A DNA stretch of 64,000 bases from JAWLFI01 sp964525165 (lineage in GTDB: Bacteria > Bacteroidota > Bacteroidia > Chitinophagales > Saprospiraceae). The notes beneath the pieces are model-generated. The model saw nothing but the letters and a program-made list of their open reading frames with translations, did not search any database and was not told the DNA's origin. The translations under genes and the position numbers were made by a program. The DNA is taken from assembly GCA_964525165.1 (NCBI GenBank), contig CAZGGG010000007.1:1-64000 (forward strand). Direction: 5' to 3'. Shown here piece after piece: positions 17,923-28,800 of this stretch (positions are counted from its first letter, which is position 1; every line of letters begins with the position of its first letter).

Positions 17923-19860
17923 TTAAAGGTGTATCAATAATTTTTGCGCACTATAGCCGTCAAACTCCAGCCATAAGACATAGTGGCCTTTCGGCAAATT
18001 GCGCACATCGATTTGACAAAAGCTGCCTGTACAAAGTCCGGATAACAATTCCTTTCCGCTCAGGCTATTGATCTGGTAGCGCCCTTTTTGGATGGGGGTC
18101 TGCCATTGAATCATTAAGTCATTTTCTACAGGATTGGGATACAAAAGGAAAGGAGAAGAAAGTTCCAGTTCAGAAGTGGCGGTCAATTGTTCCTGAGAGT
18201 TTTCTGCAGAAAGTATCCATTGTTCGGGATCGAATTGCACACTATTGGGTTCAAAGCTCAGACGGATTTCAAATTCCTGGCCGGAATATTGGTGGTCCAG
18301 AATCAAAGTGTCATAATGAAGACCGTCACTGAGAACGATAGGAACCTTTGCCTCGAAAAAATCAACAGAAGCATGACTCTGCTCTTGGTCCAATCTCACC
18401 CATATATCCCTTCCATCTATCCTGTAGGCCATATGGTAGGAAGGGTACCCCTCTCCATATAACCAATCTTCAAAAAATTCATTCAAGGGGAATCCGTAGC
18501 TGCTTTCAAGATGTGCTTGCAGATCTTCCGTGCGCGCATAGCCATAGGCCAGAGACGGATCATTCAAGTAATTTCTGCATGCTTCAAAAAAGGAGGTATC
18601 TCCCAGCATCCCTCTCAGCATATGAAGAATATAGGCTCCTTTTCTATAGGAGAGTCTGCTATTGAAAATTCTACTCACAGAACTGGTATCATACACATAA
18701 GTAGACCCATCGGGACTGCTGCAGATATAATTTCTATTATATGATTTCCAATTATCCCAATCTCCCGCATCCGGAGTTAAAAATTCGTAAGTTAATGCGG
18801 TAAGGTAAGTCGCAAAACCCTCATTTAACCAGATATCTTGCCAGGAGCCGCAAGTCACTTTATCGCCAAACCACTGGTGAGCAAGTTCATGAGCTTGAAG
18901 GCTGTAGGAAAAACTACCCATACTGCTCATGGTTTGATGCTCCATACCTCCTCCCCATCCGAATTGCGCATGACCATACTTTTCATTTTTAAAGGGGTAA
19001 TCTCCGAAAAGTTGATTGAACAACTCCATTTGTTCCACAGTTGCAGCAAGTTGATCCTTTGCCTGAGCTAGTTGTTCAGGATATACATAATTCAGTATGA
19101 GTACAGAATCGCCGGAATTCGTCTGTGCAAAGTCTTCAAAAGCTGCATAGTTTGTAATGGCCAAAGAAATCAAATATGCGGGTATAGGGTATCGGTGTTT
19201 CCAATGATAGACCACTTGATTTTCGGCGAGTGAGTCCGTTTTGATTAAAACTCCATTCGTCCCCACCTTATAGTTTTCCGGAAGGGTAACCCAAATGTCA
19301 ATCGAATCAATTTTGTCATTTAAATCCTGCTTACAGGGCCACCAAGATTTTGCGCCATAGGGCTCACTTAAGGTCCATAAGACGGGAACGCCATTGTGGG
19401 AGGAGGTTTCAAAAGCACCAAAACCCTGACTTTGAGGTGCCCCTTCATATTGTATCCGCACACTATCTAATTGGCCTTTCGGCAAAGGAGCTATCAGCTC
19501 AATCTTGAGTATATCCTGTTCATGGGTGTAGCTAAGAGGCTGCCCATTTCGGTCTACTGAAAGAATGCGCATATTATTCAATAAATCGAATTCCACTTCA
19601 GTTACATTCTCTTGAGAAGCTATAAAGTAAGACGTGACAGCACCTTCTATGAAATGCTCAGCCGGATCCAGTTTCCATTCCAGCCGGTGATATTTTAAAT
19701 CATAGGACCCGCCCACGGAAACTTTGTTTGCCTCACTATGTCTTATGAAACTGTTTTGTTCCATTTCAATAGGCAAACCATGTTCTTTACACATAGGCTC
19801 TTGACTCACGGCTAAGAATGCGGTGTTGATCCATAGCAAACTTGCAAGGATATATTTCAT
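17923..19860 (-). CDS. secreted M1 family aminopeptidase with T9SS sorting domain
   Basis: The signal peptide is about 1-19. A gluzincin peptidase domain follows, with the substrate-recognition GGGMEHQTMSS segment, HELAH at 324-328 and NEGFA with E347: the HExxH-x18-E zinc site. The last ~75 residues (from YPNPVENDLMIQWQ to LEFDGYSAQKLLIHL) form a T9SS type A sorting domain, so export across the outer membrane is expected. M1 enzymes remove N-terminal residues from peptides. At 645 residues it lacks the large ERAP1-like C-terminal domain of long M1 enzymes. Confidence 0.93.
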   Translation of the reverse strand: MKYILASLLWINTAFLAVSQEPMCKEHGLPIEMEQNSFIRHSEANKVSVGGSYDLKYHRLEWKLDPAEHFIEGAVTSYFIASQENVTEVEFDLLNNMRILSVDRNGQPLSYTHEQDILKIELIAPLPKGQLDSVRIQYEGAPQSQGFGAFETSSHNGVPVLWTLSEPYGAKSWWPCKQDLNDKIDSIDIWVTLPENYKVGTNGVLIKTDSLAENQVVYHWKHRYPIPAYLISLAITNYAAFEDFAQTNSGDSVLILNYVYPEQLAQAKDQLAATVEQMELFNQLFGDYPFKNEKYGHAQFGWGGGMEHQTMSSMGSFSYSLQAHELAHQWFGDKVTCGSWQDIWLNEGFATYLTALTYEFLTPDAGDWDNWKSYNRNYICSSPDGSTYVYDTSSVSRIFNSRLSYRKGAYILHMLRGMLGDTSFFEACRNYLNDPSLAYGYARTEDLQAHLESSYGFPLNEFFEDWLYGEGYPSYHMAYRIDGRDIWVRLDQEQSHASVDFFEAKVPIVLSDGLHYDTLILDHQYSGQEFEIRLSFEPNSVQFDPEQWILSAENSQEQLTATSELELSSPFLLYPNPVENDLMIQWQTPIQKGRYQINSLSGKELLSGLCTGSFCQIDVRNLPKGHYVLWLEFDGYSAQKLLIHL

Positions 19861-19942
19861 ATGAAGTCTTTTGATTAAGGTACCGAAGCTTGATGAAAAT
19901 TATCGTAATGCCGGTCACTTGGCCTAATGATATTTATCAATA

Positions 19943-19974
19943 AAAAAGGCCCGGAATGTAGCCGGGCCTTTTCT
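19943..19974 (-). terminator. terminator after the beta-propeller protein gene
   Basis: The stem AAGGCCCGG/CCGGGCCTT with a six-base loop is followed on the minus strand by a run of T. It begins 15 bp past the stop codon at 19989. Confidence 0.92.
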
Positions 19975-19988
19975 TATGTAGAATTCCT

Positions 19989-22900
19989 TTAGTCTTCTAT
20001 ATAGGGACCTCCCTTTGAAGTAATCATTTTTTTCAGCCTTGAAATCATGCCCTCCAGTTCTTCCTGATTCTCATAAAGTTGATTCAATTCCGAACGGGCA
20101 ATTTCTAAGGATGTTTTTGCTGTTTCAGTGGGTCCATAAGTTGAATTGCCGATCGCCCTGGATACAGCAAAAAGTCTGTCGTTGATGGTAGGCTTATTCT
20201 TCACGCCTACCTGATTTTTACTTGGGCTGCCGTTAAAAGCTTTATCTAAAGTAACAGCCATTTCATAAGCTTTTTGCCACTCTTCCTCAAAGGGACCGGA
20301 TTGAATTTGAGATTGTTGGGCGGCATAGGCAATAGCCTCCAGCATTTTCTTGCTATTACGTATTTTCAATCCTAAGGCAGAAGCTTTCTTAGAACTAGAT
20401 TCGAATGATCGATAGAAGTCAGCCACTTCTTTCAAAGGAGCCCCTTGTAACGAACCTTCATACAAAGGAACCAATTCAAAAGTTTGCGCCTGCCCCATTT
20501 GACTGCTTTTGCCGTTTTCGTGTTTGAACAAACTCACATTATAGGTAGAAGGTGCTGCCAATAGTCCTGAGGACAATTGATCGGCTTTCTTGACGGACTC
20601 AGCGGAGGAAGATACCGCATTGGGTGAAGGATAGCGCAGATCCCAATGCACACGATGTAAACCTTTGGAAGAGGGAGCCGGTAAACGTCGAATGACTTCT
20701 CCGTCCATATTTGCAATCACCAAACTGTAGCTTACACCCTTTTCGGTCCGCTCATTATCTAATCTTTCCCAAGAAGGAAAAGGTATGTCTTGGTTATTCT
20801 TGTCTAACTCTGCCTCTTTGTCGCTTCGCTCTTGTTTCATGCTTTCATATTCTTTGCCGATATGATAAGTAAAGCTTGCGCCAAAGGGTGGGTTCGAAGC
20901 TATGTAATGCCCTGAACCCTGACTTCCTTTCCCGGGCCCAAAAGACAGATTCGGTCGTTGGATGTACCAATGGGCGTTCTTTACAGGAAATAATTGGGCT
21001 TCTTTTTGAAGCGTCTCTGTGGTGACGGAACGAAGCGGACTATAGTCATCTAAAATATAAATGGACCTTCCGAAAGTACCTAAGACGAGATCATCTTCTC
21101 CTTGATGTATCTTGATATCTCTAACGGCGATCGTTGGCAGTCCGCCTCTGAGCGGCAGCCAATCAGTTCCTTGATTCGGGCTAAATAAGACACCAAACTC
21201 AGTCCCAAGAAACAATAGATCTTTATTCACATGATCTTGCACCACTCTCCAAATAATGGTGCGGTCAGAAATATTTTGGTGAAGAGCCTTCCAGCTTTTG
21301 CCCTTGTCAGAACTCTTATAGAGGTAAGGAGAGAAGTCACCGTGTTTGTGGTTGTCAAAGGCAGCATAAACCGTTTGTTCATCATGTAAATCTGCATAAA
21401 TATGGTTGATATAGGCTGTTTGAGGCAAGCCTGGCATACGACTGAAAGGAATTTCCTGCCAGTTTTGGCCCCCGTCTTCTGTGAGATGCATTTTTCCATC
21501 GTCAGATCCCACATAAATCAAACCTTCTTTGACGGGTGATTCAGCAATAGAGGTCAGTGTGCTAAACTCAGACATAGCATACAGATCCCAAGCATTGTCC
21601 CAACTTTGTTTTCGACCCATGATGGGCTCTTCAATACGTTTCTTATCACGTGTTAAATCTCCGGAAATCGCTGTCCATTCATCCCCTCTATTTTCTGATT
21701 TCCAAAGTCTTTGGGATCCAAAATAAATGCGCTGCGGATTATGTGGGCTGACCAGGATTGGTGCATCCCAATTAAAGCGTTCGTAATCTTCTTCCTCATT
21801 TGGTTGAGGTTGAATGTCTACGACTTCGCCTGTCTTAAGATCTATTCTTGATAAGGTGCCTTGTTGCCGTTGGCCATACATAATATTGGGATTACCCGGT
21901 TCTGTTGCAGGCTGATGGCCATCCCAATTAAGAACGACTTTCCAATCACCATTTTGAATACCTTGTACATTGTCAGTTTGTGAAGGGCCTCCTTGTGTAC
22001 TATTATCCTGGGTGCCACCATAAACATTGTAAAAAGGTTTGGTATCATCAATGGCAATTTTGTAGAACTGTGTGATAGGCATGTTATCAATAAATCGCCA
22101 ATTTTGTGCCAGGTCGAAACTCTCATACAAGCCTCCATCAGTTCCTACTAAAAGATAATCAGGATCATCCTCCCTAAATGCCAATGCATGATTGTCTGAG
22201 TGTTTGTATTGTTCTTTCATGCGCCGAAAGCTCTTCCCTCCGTTATCAGACACTTGCATTCTTACGTCGACCAGATAAATGCGATCAAATGCATGAGGGG
22301 AAGCATAAAGCTCCTGGTAATAGTGAGGTCCGGTCGCTCCTGATACCGCATCGGATTGTTTCGTCCAGCGGGCACCACGATCCACGGACTTATATACGCC
22401 ACCTGTTCTTTGATTGAGCTCTATCGCAGCATATACGACATCCGGTTGCTGAGGCGAAAGGGCGATTCCGATTTTCCCCATTTTGCCGGAAGGCAATCCT
22501 TGAGTCAATTCCGTCCATGTATTTCCTCCATCTTCAGATCGATAGATTCCACTGCCCGGTCCACCGCCTAAATAGGCAGCAATGGTTCGATGCCTTTGCC
22601 ATGTGGCAGCATATAATCTATCCGGATTCCTTGGGTCTATCAGCAAGTCGGTGGCTCCTGTCCATTCCTCATCTCCCAGAGTTTTTGTCCATGTCTTCCC
22701 TCCATCTGTACTTTTATAAACACCTCTTTCTCCTCCTTTGGACCAAAGAGGTCCCTGAGCGGCCACCCAAATGATATTTGAATTTGTAGGGTGGATAAGG
22801 ATTTTAGAAATATGCTCCGACCTTTGTAATCCCATGTGGGTCCAACTTTGTCCACCATCATCTGAGCGATAAATTCCATCACCATAACCAACATGTCTTC

Positions 22901-23249
22901 CTCCCACGTTTTCACCAGTTCCTACCCATATCGTATGCGGATTGGAGGGATCTATGCTGATGCAACCTATGCTGTAGGAAGCTTGGTCATCGAATATCGG
23001 TTGCCAACTCACTCCGGCATTCATTGTTTTCCAAACGCCACCGGAGCCCACCGCTACATACCAAACATTATCATCTTGTGGGTGAATGGCAATGTCCGCA
23101 ATCCTTCCGGCCATCAATGCAGGGCCAATGGATCGGAACTTCATTTCTTTAAAATGATCTGCTTTCCAAACAGTACTATCTAATTGTGCGGGCATTTCCA
23201 AGCATAAGAATATAGCCAGCACTGCAAGTATCCAACGATTATATGTCAT
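19989..23249 (-). CDS. secreted sortilin/VPS10-type beta-propeller (BNR repeat) protein
   Basis: This 1086-residue protein has a signal peptide (1-22). Many BNR/Asp-box style repeats follow, such as YRSDDGGQSWTHM, YKSTDGGKTWTKT and YRSEDGGNTWTEL, over about residues 30-720. This indicates one or two large beta-propellers of the VPS10/sortilin or GH74-like type. The C-terminal ~350 residues include a FlgD-like beta region (IANMDGEVIRRLPAPSSKGLHRVHWD) and a helical tail. The repeats are often annotated as glycosyl hydrolase, but I see no catalytic residues to support that. No T9SS domain is visible. It is transcribed alone. Confidence 0.85.
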   Translation of the reverse strand: MTYNRWILAVLAIFLCLEMPAQLDSTVWKADHFKEMKFRSIGPALMAGRIADIAIHPQDDNVWYVAVGSGGVWKTMNAGVSWQPIFDDQASYSIGCISIDPSNPHTIWVGTGENVGGRHVGYGDGIYRSDDGGQSWTHMGLQRSEHISKILIHPTNSNIIWVAAQGPLWSKGGERGVYKSTDGGKTWTKTLGDEEWTGATDLLIDPRNPDRLYAATWQRHRTIAAYLGGGPGSGIYRSEDGGNTWTELTQGLPSGKMGKIGIALSPQQPDVVYAAIELNQRTGGVYKSVDRGARWTKQSDAVSGATGPHYYQELYASPHAFDRIYLVDVRMQVSDNGGKSFRRMKEQYKHSDNHALAFREDDPDYLLVGTDGGLYESFDLAQNWRFIDNMPITQFYKIAIDDTKPFYNVYGGTQDNSTQGGPSQTDNVQGIQNGDWKVVLNWDGHQPATEPGNPNIMYGQRQQGTLSRIDLKTGEVVDIQPQPNEEEDYERFNWDAPILVSPHNPQRIYFGSQRLWKSENRGDEWTAISGDLTRDKKRIEEPIMGRKQSWDNAWDLYAMSEFSTLTSIAESPVKEGLIYVGSDDGKMHLTEDGGQNWQEIPFSRMPGLPQTAYINHIYADLHDEQTVYAAFDNHKHGDFSPYLYKSSDKGKSWKALHQNISDRTIIWRVVQDHVNKDLLFLGTEFGVLFSPNQGTDWLPLRGGLPTIAVRDIKIHQGEDDLVLGTFGRSIYILDDYSPLRSVTTETLQKEAQLFPVKNAHWYIQRPNLSFGPGKGSQGSGHYIASNPPFGASFTYHIGKEYESMKQERSDKEAELDKNNQDIPFPSWERLDNERTEKGVSYSLVIANMDGEVIRRLPAPSSKGLHRVHWDLRYPSPNAVSSSAESVKKADQLSSGLLAAPSTYNVSLFKHENGKSSQMGQAQTFELVPLYEGSLQGAPLKEVADFYRSFESSSKKASALGLKIRNSKKMLEAIAYAAQQSQIQSGPFEEEWQKAYEMAVTLDKAFNGSPSKNQVGVKNKPTINDRLFAVSRAIGNSTYGPTETAKTSLEIARSELNQLYENQEELEGMISRLKKMITSKGGPYIED

Positions 23250-23409
23250 AGGTTTAATTTTTGTTGCTAAAAAATAGCTTTTTTTATCGAATGGAACAGA
23301 TCATTCGTCGGAGAGACATTAGAATTGTCTTGTAAACTATGAAGTTGGTAGAAATAAAAGCTCGGTAGGAGATCCTATAGGTCATCTTTAGAATACTAAA
23401 CTTGGTACT

Positions 23410-25839
23410 ATGAGAATTCTCTATTCGGCGCTTATTGTATGGATTTTGATGCCATTTCAGACAGAAGCTCAATCTATTGTTGGGGTTATTGAAGATGTGA
23501 GCGGTAACCCATTACCTTATGTATCTATAGCTGTTTACGAGGCCGAAAATTCAAATTTGGTCAAGGGCAGTGTGTCTGATATGGATGGGAAATTTGAAGT
23601 GGAGGAACTTGAGTATGGTGAGTATGTCGTGGAAATTCATATGCTCGGATTTGAGCCCTATCGGACTAAAAAGCTTTCTTATCAAGGACTTCAGATTGAT
23701 TTAGGATCTGTATTGCTGAAAGAATCGGCGCAGGAATTGGAAACCGTTACGGTAAAGGCTAAGAAACCCTTGATCACTGTGAGTGCAGAAAAGATGGTCT
23801 TGAATGTAGCAGATAACATTAGTACAGCCGGAGATGACGGTTTAGAGCTTTTGCGGAAAGCCCCCGGAGTGGTGGTAGATAACAATGATAATATTTCTTT
23901 GCGCGGTAATAGTGGGGTAGAGGTATATATAGACGGAAAACGGACTCAGATGACCGCAGAGGATTTGGCATCTTTGTTACGTAATTATGATGCGAGTACG
24001 ATTGAAGCCATAGAGATTATTACAAATCCATCTGCCAAATACGAGGCTGAAGGGAATGCAGGTATTATTAATATTCGGCTGAAAAAGAATAAGAACTATG
24101 GCATGAATGGAACAGCCAACGCAACTTTTACACAAGGAAACACACCGAAAGGCAATGGGGGACTCAGCCTCAACTACCGAAATGACCGCATCAATATATT
24201 TGGGAATGTCGGTGCTCGCATGGGCTATCGCCACAATCGCAATGACTTTTACAGGGAGCAAAATGGAAAGTATTTTGATCAGAAGATTTTTCAGATTTCT
24301 GACTCTATGTATTATCCGGCGACCAACTTCAAGTTAGGTCTTGACTATCAAATTCACCCGAAGCACTCAGTGGGGGTTCAAATGAATGGCAATGAGTTCA
24401 GAGGTGTCTGGAGTTCAAATAATATTACATATATCGGAGACCTTGACCAACCGGATATTCGAGATTCCATATTAATAGCACAGTCAAGAATTGAAGGGGA
24501 TCGTTCGAATTATCAGTTTAACGTGAATTATCGGTACAGCATTGGGGAGGGTCAGAGTTTTAGTATGGATCTTGACCATGGTCGATTTCGAAATGCTTCT
24601 GAGAATATTCAACCAAATACCTATGTAGGACCGGATCAAACAGAAGTCTTATCCAGAAGGAATTTTGGAAATTTGACGCATACAGATATTGACATATATA
24701 CAGCAAAAGCAGATTATGAAAGAAGTCTGTTCGGAGGGAAACTGGAAGTAGGAGCCAAGTATTCTGATGTCACCACATTGAATGACTTTGAATTTCAGGA
24801 GTCAGAGGGTGGTCCGCTGAAGACAGATCCTTATCAATCCAGCATGTTTGAGTACATCGAGCAAGTAGGAGCTGCCTATGCCAATTTCAACAGAAACATT
24901 ACGGACCAAATAAGTTTGCAGGCCGGCCTTAGGGTAGAGCATACCTACTCCCGAGGTAAATTGTCACAGTTGATTCCGGGGCCTGAAGATGATATTGAAC
25001 GGAATTACACAGACTTCTTTCCCTCGGCGAGTTTGTCATGGCAGTATCACCCAAAATTTGCGACTGCTTTTAGTTATTCAAGAAGAATCAACAGACCCAA
25101 TTATCAGGACCTGAATCCTTTTGAGATCAGGTTGAGTGAATTGAGCTTTAGAAAAGGGAACCCTTTCTTAAATCCGCAGTACACGAATGCTTTCAGTATC
25201 AATCAAACCTTATTCGGATATGCTAATTTGAGCCTTGGCTACACTTTGACAGAAGACTTTTTTGGTCAGATTATTGATTCACTGGACTCTAAGAGGAACT
25301 TTATCACCCAAGAAAATATCTCAACTTTTAATAATTATACCCTCAGTCTGTCTACCCCTTTGCCTCTGGCGCCCTGGTACAATGGATTCGTTAGTTTTAC
25401 TGGCTTTCATCAGACGTATACCTCAGATTATGGTCCTGAGAGTCAGTTGCGACTTTCATCTACGGGTTTTAATATTTATAGTCAGCATACCTTTACAATC
25501 ATTAAAGATTGGAAGGTTCAACTCTCGGGTTGGTTCAACAAGGGAGGCGTCTGGGGCGGTACTTTTGTGAATCAGCCTCAGGGTGCTATGGATGTGGGAA
25601 TACAGAAAAGTTTCCTGAAGGGTCAATTGAATATGAATTTAGTGGCGACGGATGTATTACGGACAGCAGGGTGGGCTGCCAGATCGAGCTTCAATGGGAT
25701 AGAATTTAGCGGAAGAGGTCGATGGGAAGCCCAGACGCTTCGATTGAATGTGACTTACCGATTTGGGAATTCGAATGTTAGAAGAGCCCAAGACCGGAAA
25801 ACAGGCTTGGAGGAAGAAGCTAGTAGACTAGGAGGATAA
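23410..25839 (+). CDS. TonB-dependent receptor-like outer membrane beta-barrel protein
   Basis: The 809-residue protein has a signal peptide (about 1-20). A carboxypeptidase-regulatory-like domain follows (GVIEDVSGNPLPYVSIAVYE), then a plug with VYIDGKRTQMTAEDLASLLR and ITNPSAKYEAEGNAGIINIRLKK. The C-terminal OMP_b-brl_3-type barrel includes SYSRRINRPNYQDLNPFE. This architecture is common in Bacteroidota and is distinct from SusC. The substrate is unknown, and no SusD partner adjoins. Its end is 19 bp from the convergent multi-PAS gene, with no clear terminator between. Confidence 0.9.
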   Translation: MRILYSALIVWILMPFQTEAQSIVGVIEDVSGNPLPYVSIAVYEAENSNLVKGSVSDMDGKFEVEELEYGEYVVEIHMLGFEPYRTKKLSYQGLQIDLGSVLLKESAQELETVTVKAKKPLITVSAEKMVLNVADNISTAGDDGLELLRKAPGVVVDNNDNISLRGNSGVEVYIDGKRTQMTAEDLASLLRNYDASTIEAIEIITNPSAKYEAEGNAGIINIRLKKNKNYGMNGTANATFTQGNTPKGNGGLSLNYRNDRINIFGNVGARMGYRHNRNDFYREQNGKYFDQKIFQISDSMYYPATNFKLGLDYQIHPKHSVGVQMNGNEFRGVWSSNNITYIGDLDQPDIRDSILIAQSRIEGDRSNYQFNVNYRYSIGEGQSFSMDLDHGRFRNASENIQPNTYVGPDQTEVLSRRNFGNLTHTDIDIYTAKADYERSLFGGKLEVGAKYSDVTTLNDFEFQESEGGPLKTDPYQSSMFEYIEQVGAAYANFNRNITDQISLQAGLRVEHTYSRGKLSQLIPGPEDDIERNYTDFFPSASLSWQYHPKFATAFSYSRRINRPNYQDLNPFEIRLSELSFRKGNPFLNPQYTNAFSINQTLFGYANLSLGYTLTEDFFGQIIDSLDSKRNFITQENISTFNNYTLSLSTPLPLAPWYNGFVSFTGFHQTYTSDYGPESQLRLSSTGFNIYSQHTFTIIKDWKVQLSGWFNKGGVWGGTFVNQPQGAMDVGIQKSFLKGQLNMNLVATDVLRTAGWAARSSFNGIEFSGRGRWEAQTLRLNVTYRFGNSNVRRAQDRKTGLEEEASRLGG

Positions 25840-25858
25840 AAGAGTTTTAAGAAGTCAG

Positions 25859-28800
25859 TTATGAATCGGGCTGATTCGCCTCATAGGTTCGATCAGTGAT
25901 ATCATGAATCACCTGATCCAGTTCTTCAGCGGAGACTTTTATATACTCTAGTATTTTCTCAATGTTGAGTGAGGGGGCTTCAACTTGGTTTTCAACTTCA
26001 AATAACTCTACTAAACCCATAATTCGGGATAATGGAGCGCGCACCACATGAGATTGCATCCAAGCGATCTCCTTTAAATTTTCATTTCTTTCTTTCAGAG
26101 CGTGCATCATATTTACCTGGCTGGTTACATCTTTTGAATAGCAGGCCACACCGGTAATTGAATCATTTTCAGTAATAGGATATAAAGAGACGTTGTGTAT
26201 GACCTTTTGTACGTCTTCATTCATATTGAATGAAATTGTTTCTTCAAGGGTTTCTCCTGAAAGTGCTCGGTCATACAAATCAAGCCAAATTTTCTTTAAG
26301 TGTACCGGCATCCGGTCAGGAATTGCATTTTGGATTTCTTTCAACTCCAAATCATCGTTTACTTCATATCGAGCAAATGATTCGTGAAATGCATCGTTTG
26401 CACTGAGGATCTTTAAGTCTCTGTCTACAGACCAGATTAAATCATTTGTAGTATTGATTAGAACCTCTCTATTTTCCTTTGTTCGCTCTAATTCGAGTTC
26501 TTTCTCTCTCAATTCAGAAATATCTGAAAAGAAGACGGCCGTGCTATGGTCTGTAGGGTAGATGGTTGCTTCAAGCCATTTGTTTAGTGAATCATTTAAA
26601 TATCCTCGTAGGCTACTTACTTTTTGCGATTGATTTGCCTTAAGAATTTCTTCTTTGAGTTGATCCCCGTTGCTTAAAAAGGAGAGTTGATGGAATGGTT
26701 TATCGAGGGCTTCTTCTCTTTGGATATGGGTGATTTGTTCAGCGGCTCTATTCCACTGTGTGATTTTGCCGACTTGAGAGAAAGAGAAGAATCCTTCATT
26801 TAGGGCTTCCAGGATTTCATTTTTTTCTATCAGGGCTTCCTTATACTTTCGTTCAGCATCTTTGGTGGAGGTAATGTCCAAATTGATTCCTACTATTCTA
26901 ATGGCATCTCCCTGATCATTCCTGACCACAGTTGAATAAGCCGATAAATATTTAATCGAACCGTCTCTACAAACGATTCGGAACTCATCTGTAAATTCTT
27001 TTTCACTCTGAACAGACCGATTAAAGTTAGCTTCAGTTCGCTCAATATCATCAGGGTGGACTCTTTGTCTCCAACTATTAAAGGTGAAGTCAAACTCATC
27101 TTTGGGGACATCATAGAGCGCGAACATATTATCATCCCATTTTAGATAGTTCTTTTGTACATTGAAATCCCATATTCCAATTGCATTGGCCTTCGTCGCC
27201 AAATTAAAGCGCATCAAAGCATCTTTGAGCTCAAGTTCTCGTTTTTTCTTTTCGGTAATGTCCCGCTCTACTGCAATGAAATGGGTAATAGTTCCATCTG
27301 CATCTTTAAGGGGCACTATATTGATATCTATCCAATAAGGCGTCCCTTCTTTGGTATAATTCAGCAGTTCATTATGCGACTTTCTTCCTTTAAGAAGATC
27401 GTCATGTATTCGGTCGAGCGTAGGTCGGTTCGTATCCTCTCCCTGCAGAATCCTGGGGTTATTCCCTACTAATTCGGAAAGGGAATAACCGCTGAGATCA
27501 CATAATGCCTGATTCGCATAAACGATGGTAGGGCCTGGTTTTTCAATATTACTTTTGGTAACAAGGATACTGTCGTTGGTATTTTTGATAATCGACTCAA
27601 ATAACAGGAGTTGTTCTTCTCGTGATTTTAAGTCTGTAATATCCAGCATGGTGCCGATCAGTATTTCCTGTCTACCAATATTTACCTTTTTTCCTTTACA
27701 GTAGACCCATAGTAGTTGATCATTTTTACCTACAATTCTTATCTCAAGATCCAGCTCATATTCAACCCCCGATCTCATTTCATCAAGAGAGTTTTGGATA
27801 GTAGGTAAATCTTCCGGAAAAATAAATTTCGTCCATTCCTCCTTAGAGATTTCCTCTCCTACTTTGATCTCGAACCCAAGTTTATTAATCCAATTAGGGT
27901 CTAGCATGATGTTTTGAGATTGAAGATTGAGATCCCAGGTCCCTAATTGTGCTCCTTCCAAAGCCAATTGATTATATTCTTTGCTGGCTTTTAATTCATC
28001 ATGTGCTTTTTGATGGGTAATAGATAAGGCATATTGTGCAGCAAAAGACTCTAAAATGGTATCATTAATTTCTGGTATGTCCTGCTTGTAGACAAGCAGG
28101 ATATTTCCGACAGTTTTATTGGAGAATACTAATGGAATTCCTTTGACTTTTAATTCTCGAAGGCTACTCAAGGAATCTTGTGGAAGACTCCAAGAAAAGG
28201 ATTCAAATATTGCCCAGATTTGATCTTCTACTTGAACGATCTCTCTTTGATCAAATATGCGAACCAAGTTCTGATTTACCTCAAACGGTTGGTCTATAAT
28301 CGATTGGAGATTCCATTCTTTTATAAGTTCGTCAAGACCTGACTCTAAGCGCAACGCCTTCACATAAACACTTGCTTCTTCATGAGAATAGAGATTTACG
28401 ACAATGGTTGCTTTTCTCTCAAACAATTTGAAAAGCGCATGTGCTGCATAGGAGTGCATAGACTCCTCATTAGTTAGTTTCGAAAGCTCGAATGCGAATT
28501 CAGACAAGAAAGTCATCTGGTCCTTTTGGGCAGTAATTCTTCTTTTTGCTTTTTCCTTAGAGGTGACATTTTGGGCGGTACCTATCAGTCTAGTTACTTT
28601 TTCATTTGAATCGCTTTGAGGGAAGCCTTTCGCTTCAATATATTTTACGTGTCCGGATTGTGAATTGAGTGTCAGAAGAATGGAGTATGGAACATTCTGG
28701 GCAATTGAATTTGCAACTTTTTGCTGTAAAGCAATCGCATCTTTTTCTCCAAATAATTCGACAGTATCTTGAAAATTAAGAGGTGTGCCGTGAGGCACCT

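Noticed and set aside
27430..27530. Blue-light LOV photoreceptor in the multi-PAS protein
   Set aside because: The NCRFLQ Cys is replaced (NPRILQ), so no flavin adduct can form.
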